Assembly: GCA_949318235.1 (NCBI GenBank)
Contig: OX439129.1
Span: 2,728,001-2,792,000 of the forward strand
From: Ecdyonurus torrentis
Lineage: Eukaryota > Arthropoda > Insecta > Ephemeroptera > Heptageniidae
Reading direction: 5' to 3'
Length of the DNA stretch: 64,000 nucleotides
The translations under genes and the position numbers were made by a program. Under the pieces are notes generated by a model. It searched no databases. It was not told where the DNA came from and worked only from the letters and a program-made list of their open reading frames with translations. Position 1 is the stretch's first letter; every line of letters begins with the position of its first letter. This document shows, piece after piece, positions 60,688 to 64,000 of this stretch.

Positions 60688-63600
60688 ATGAGTGAAAACT
60701 AAAATTGTCAATAACCCAAAAAGTATGCGTCGGAGCAAAAAAGTTTAAGACATTTATTTTGTAGAGAATTGAAAAAGCTATGTTTTGAGTCAAATTTAAA
60801 GTCAGTAGCATTCTTAGTTTTTGAGAAATCATCAAAACTAGTTTTAATCGTGTAAAAAGTATGATTTTTATCATTCAATAACATTTGGTTCTTGAAATAG
60901 AAACTTTGTTTCATGACTTGGTTTGGCTACATGATAAGTGAAAACTATAATTGTCAATAACCTAAAAAGTATGCGTCGGAGCAAAAAAGTTTAATACATC
61001 TTTTTTGTAGAGAATTAAAAAAGCTATGTTATAAGTTAAATTTTAAGTCAGTAGCATTCTTAGTTTTTGAGAAATCATCAAAACTAGTTTTAATCGTGTA
61101 AAAAGTATGATTTTTATCATTCAATAACATTTGGTTCTTGAAATAGAAACTTTGTTTCATGACTTGGTTTGGCTACATGATGAGTGAAAACTAAAATTGT
61201 CAATAACCCAAAAAGTATGCGTCGGAGCAAAAAAGTTTAAGACATCTTTTTTGTAAAGAATTGAAAAAGCTATGTTTTGAATTGAATTTGATGTCTGTAG
61301 CATTCTTATTTTTGGAGAAATCATCAAAACTAGTTTTAATCGTGTAAAAAGTATGATTTTTATCATTCAATAACATTTGGTTCTTGAAATAGATACTTTG
61401 TTTCATGACTTGGTTTGGCTACATGATGAGTGAAAACTAAAATTGTCAATAACCCAAAAAGTATGCGTCGGAGCAAAAAAGTTTAAGACATTTTTTTGTA
61501 GAGAATTGAAAAAGCTATGGTTTGAGTCAAATTTAAAGTCAGTAGCATTCTTAGTTTTTGAGAAATCATCAAAACTAGTTTTAATCGTGTAAAAAGTATG
61601 ATTTTTATCATTCAATAACATTTGGTTCTTGAAATAGAAACTTTGTTTCATGACTTGGTTTGGCTACATGATAAGTGAAAACTATAATTGTCAATAACCT
61701 AAAAAGTATGCGTCGGAGCAAAAAAGTTTAAGACATTTTTTTGTAGAGAATTGAAAAAGCTATGTTTTGAGTCAAATTTAAAGTCAGTAGCATTCTTAGT
61801 TTTTGAGAAATCATCAAAACTAGTTTTAATCGTGTAAAAAGTATGATTTTTATCATTCAATAACATTTGGTTCTTGAAATAGAAACTTTGTTTCATGACT
61901 TGGTTTGGCTACATGATGAGTGAAAACTAAAATTGTCAATAACCCAAAAAGTATGCGTCGGAGCAAAAAAGTTTAAGACATTTATTTTGTAGAGAATTGA
62001 AAAAGCTATGTTTTGAGTCAAATTTAAAGTCAGTAGCATTCTTAGTTTTTGAGAAATCATCAAAACTAGTTTTAATCGTGTAAAAAGTATGATTTTTATC
62101 ATTCAATAACATTTGGTTCTTGAAATAGAAACTTTGTTTCATGACTTGGTTTGGCTACATGATAAGTGAAAACTATAATTGTCAATAACCTAAAAAGTAT
62201 GCGTCGGAGCAAAAAAGTTTAATACATCTTTTTTGTAGAGAATTAAAAAAGCTATGTTATAAGTTAAATTTTAAGTCAGTAGCATTCTTAGGTTTTGAGA
62301 AATCATCAAAACTAGTTTTAATCGTGTAAAAAGTATGATTTTTATCATTCAATAACATTTGGTTCTTGAAATAGAAACTTTGTTTCATGACTTGGTTTGG
62401 CTACATGATGAGTGAAAACTAAAATTGTCAATAACCCAAAAAGTATGCGTCGGAGCAAAAAAGTTCAAGACATCTTTTTTGTAAAGAATTGAAAAAGCTA
62501 TGTTTTGAATTGAATTTGATGTCTGTAGCATTCTTATTTTTGGAGAAATCATCAAAACTATTTTTAATTGTGTAAAAAGTATGATTTTTATCATTCAATA
62601 ACATTTGGTACTTGAAATAGAAACTTTGTTTCATGACTTGGTTTGGCTACATAATGAGTGAAAACTAAAATTGTCAATAACCTAAAAAGTATGCGTCGGA
62701 GCAAACAAGTTTAAGACATCTTTTTTGTAGAGAATTAAAAAGGTATGTTATAAGTTAAATTTTAAGTCTGTAGCATACTTAGTTTTTGAGAAATCATCAA
62801 AACTAGTTTTAATCGTGTAAAAAGTATGATTTTTATCATTCAATAACATTTGGTTCTTGAAATAGAAACTTTGTTTCATGACTTGGTTTGGCTACATGAT
62901 GAGTGAAAACTAAAATTGTCAATAACCCAAAAAGTATGCGTCGGAGCAAAAAAGTTCAAGACATCTTTTTTGTAAAGAATTGAAAAAGCTAGGTTTTGAA
63001 TTGAATTTGAAGTCTGTAGCATACTTAGTTTTTGAGAAATCATCAAAACTAGTTTTAATCGTGTAAAAAGTATGATTTTTATCATTCAATAACATTTGGT
63101 TCTTGAAAAAGAAACTTTGTTTCATGACTTGGTTTGGCTACATGATGAGTGAAAACTAAAATTGTCAATAACCCAAAAAGTATGCGTCGGAGCAAAAAAG
63201 TTTAAGACATTTATTTTGTAGAGAATTGAAAAAGCTATGTTTTGAGTCAAATTTAAAGTCAGTAGCATTCTTAGTTTTTGAGAAATCATCAAAACTAGTT
63301 TTAATCGTGTAAAAAGTATGATTTTTATCATTCAATAACATTTGGTTCTTGAAATAGAAACTTTGTTTCATGACTTGGTTTGGCTACATGATAAGTGAAA
63401 ACTATAATTGTCAATAACCTAAAAAGTATGCGTCGGAGCAAAAAAGTTTAATACATCTTTTTTGTAGAGAATTAAAAAAGCTATGTTATAAGATAAATTT
63501 TAAGTCAGTAGCATTCTTAGTTTTTGAGAAATCATCAAAACTAGTTTTAATCGTGTAAAAAGTATGATTTTTATCATTCAATAACATTTGGTTCTTGAAA

Positions 63601-63882
63601 TAGAAACTTTGTTTCATGACTTGGTTTGGCTACATGATGAGTGAAAACTAAAATTGTCAATAACCCAAAAAGTATGCGTCGGAGCAAAAAAGTTCAAGAC
63701 ATCTTTTTTGTAAAGAATTGAAAAAGCTATGTTTTGAATTGAATTTGATGTCTGTAGCATTCTTATTTTTGGAGAAATCATCAAAACTAGTTTTAATCGT
63801 GTAAAAAGTATGATTTTTATCATTCAATAACATTTGGTTCTTGAAATAGATACTTTGTTTCATGACTTGGTTTGGCTACATG
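60688..63882. repeat. Rearranged third 16-mer region
   Basis: 60688 T-type, 60934 C0, 61180 A, 61426 B (ctatggtttg), 61671 C/B, 61916 T-type, 62162 Cg, 62408 A', 62654 D/C/D hybrid (245 bp), 62899 A/D hybrid (gaaaaagaaac), 63145 T-type, 63391 C0 (ataagataaattt, private), 63637 A. The first five follow the 2211 bp nine-monomer part of the preceding copies. After 61671 the order departs and ends with the unfused hybrid pair also seen at 22855-23345. Confidence 0.88.
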
Positions 63883-64000
63883 ATGAGTGAAAACTAAAAT
63901 TGTCAATAACCCAAAAAGTATGCGTCGGAGCAAAAAAGTTCAAGACATCTTTTTTGTAGAGAATTGAAAAAGCTATGTTTTGAGTCAAATTTAAAGTCAG
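63883..64000. repeat. Partial monomer at the window end (118 bp)
   Basis: Starts atgagtg, has ttcaagac with a full T-tract, then gtagag and gagtcaaatttaaagtcag. This A/D-type start joined to a B-type continuation resembles the hybrid at 6390 but lacks aaaaatg. The array continues beyond the window. Confidence 0.85.

Larger units (their letters stand above)
1..64000. repeat. Satellite DNA array, 245/246 bp monomer, about 260 copies
   Basis: Seen: the same unit recurs head-to-tail from first to last base, always in one orientation. Starts can be followed by the phrase atgagtgaaaac (or ataagtgaaaac) at 1, 247, 493, 739, 985, 1231, 1476 and so on to 63883. There are 182 units of 246 bp and 78 of 245 bp. 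The one-base difference always falls in the A/T-rich m67-m90 stretch. One representative monomer counts 70 G+C in 246 bp (42 G, 28 C). By hand count, types A and B differ at about 11 sites and A and C at roughly 20, while copies of the same HOR block look nearly identical. No unique sequence interrupts the array. Inference: eukaryotic heterochromatic satellite, possibly centromeric. I do not recognise the family and it is not one of the common named satellites I know. Confidence 0.98.

Noticed and set aside
1..64000. Protein-coding genes in the many minus-strand open frames of 65-82 codons
   Set aside because: Each frame is the same short sequence copied with the monomer, overlaps another frame, changes frame with the T-tract deletion, and has no recognisable domain. 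They are shadows of the satellite, not genes.
1..64000. CRISPR array
   Set aside because: Repeats are 245/246 bp and directly adjoining, with no unique spacers and no cas genes. The variable parts are shared by type rather than unique.
1..64000. Transposable element or retroelement internal repeats
   Set aside because: No terminal repeats, target-site duplications, polymerase or transposase frames. Orientation and length are uniform throughout.
1..64000. Assignment to a named species or known satellite family
   Set aside because: The AT-rich phrases resemble satellites of several plants and invertebrates only in general style. I cannot support a specific identification without a database search.

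Overview
The whole 64 kb window is one uninterrupted head-to-tail satellite DNA array. I count 260 complete monomers and a final 118 bp fragment. 182 monomers are 246 bp long and 78 are 245 bp, and this sum accounts exactly for the 63,882 bp before the last fragment. All monomers lie in the same orientation. I see no gene, RNA gene, transposable element, telomeric repeat, CRISPR array or non-satellite spacer. A representative monomer is 28.5% GC. A tandem array this long with layered higher-order organisation points to a eukaryotic nuclear genome, most likely centromeric, pericentromeric or other heterochromatin. I do not recognise the satellite family and cannot name the organism from sequence alone.

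Monomers fall into a small set of types, named here A, A', B, C, D, F, F' and G, plus hybrids. They differ at a few linked diagnostic sites. I use monomer coordinates m1-m246, with m1 at the first base of atgagtgaaaac (ataagtgaaaac in C). The types are arranged in higher-order repeats (HORs) that change along the window. 1-8355: a 737 bp trimer, a 2457 bp decamer in two copies, and a 27-monomer (6634 bp) duplication carrying the most diverged monomers. 8356-16218: variants of a 1720 bp heptamer A'-D-B-C-A-B-C, also duplicated as a 2949 bp dodecamer. 16219-24082: mixed F/G-containing region with trimers and a dimer duplication. 24083-30962: a 3440 bp 14-mer in two copies. 30963-44472: a segment of 4175 bp repeated at a distance of 5894 bp, with intervening relatives. 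44473-51595: a 2456 bp decamer in 2.9 copies. 51596-52823: transition. 52824-64000: a 3932 bp 16-mer (itself 1721 bp + 2211 bp) in two full copies and a rearranged third.

The mosaic is explained by repeated in-register unequal exchange. Hybrid monomers switch from one type to another mid-monomer, blocks differ by exactly one or two monomers, and diagnostic variants cluster regionally. Each monomer also carries a conserved GC-rich core (m37-m49, with two CpGs) and four short dyad symmetries. These are the best candidates for function in otherwise non-coding DNA. Open frames of 65-82 codons recur on the minus strand, but they are by-products of the repeat and I do not annotate them as genes.
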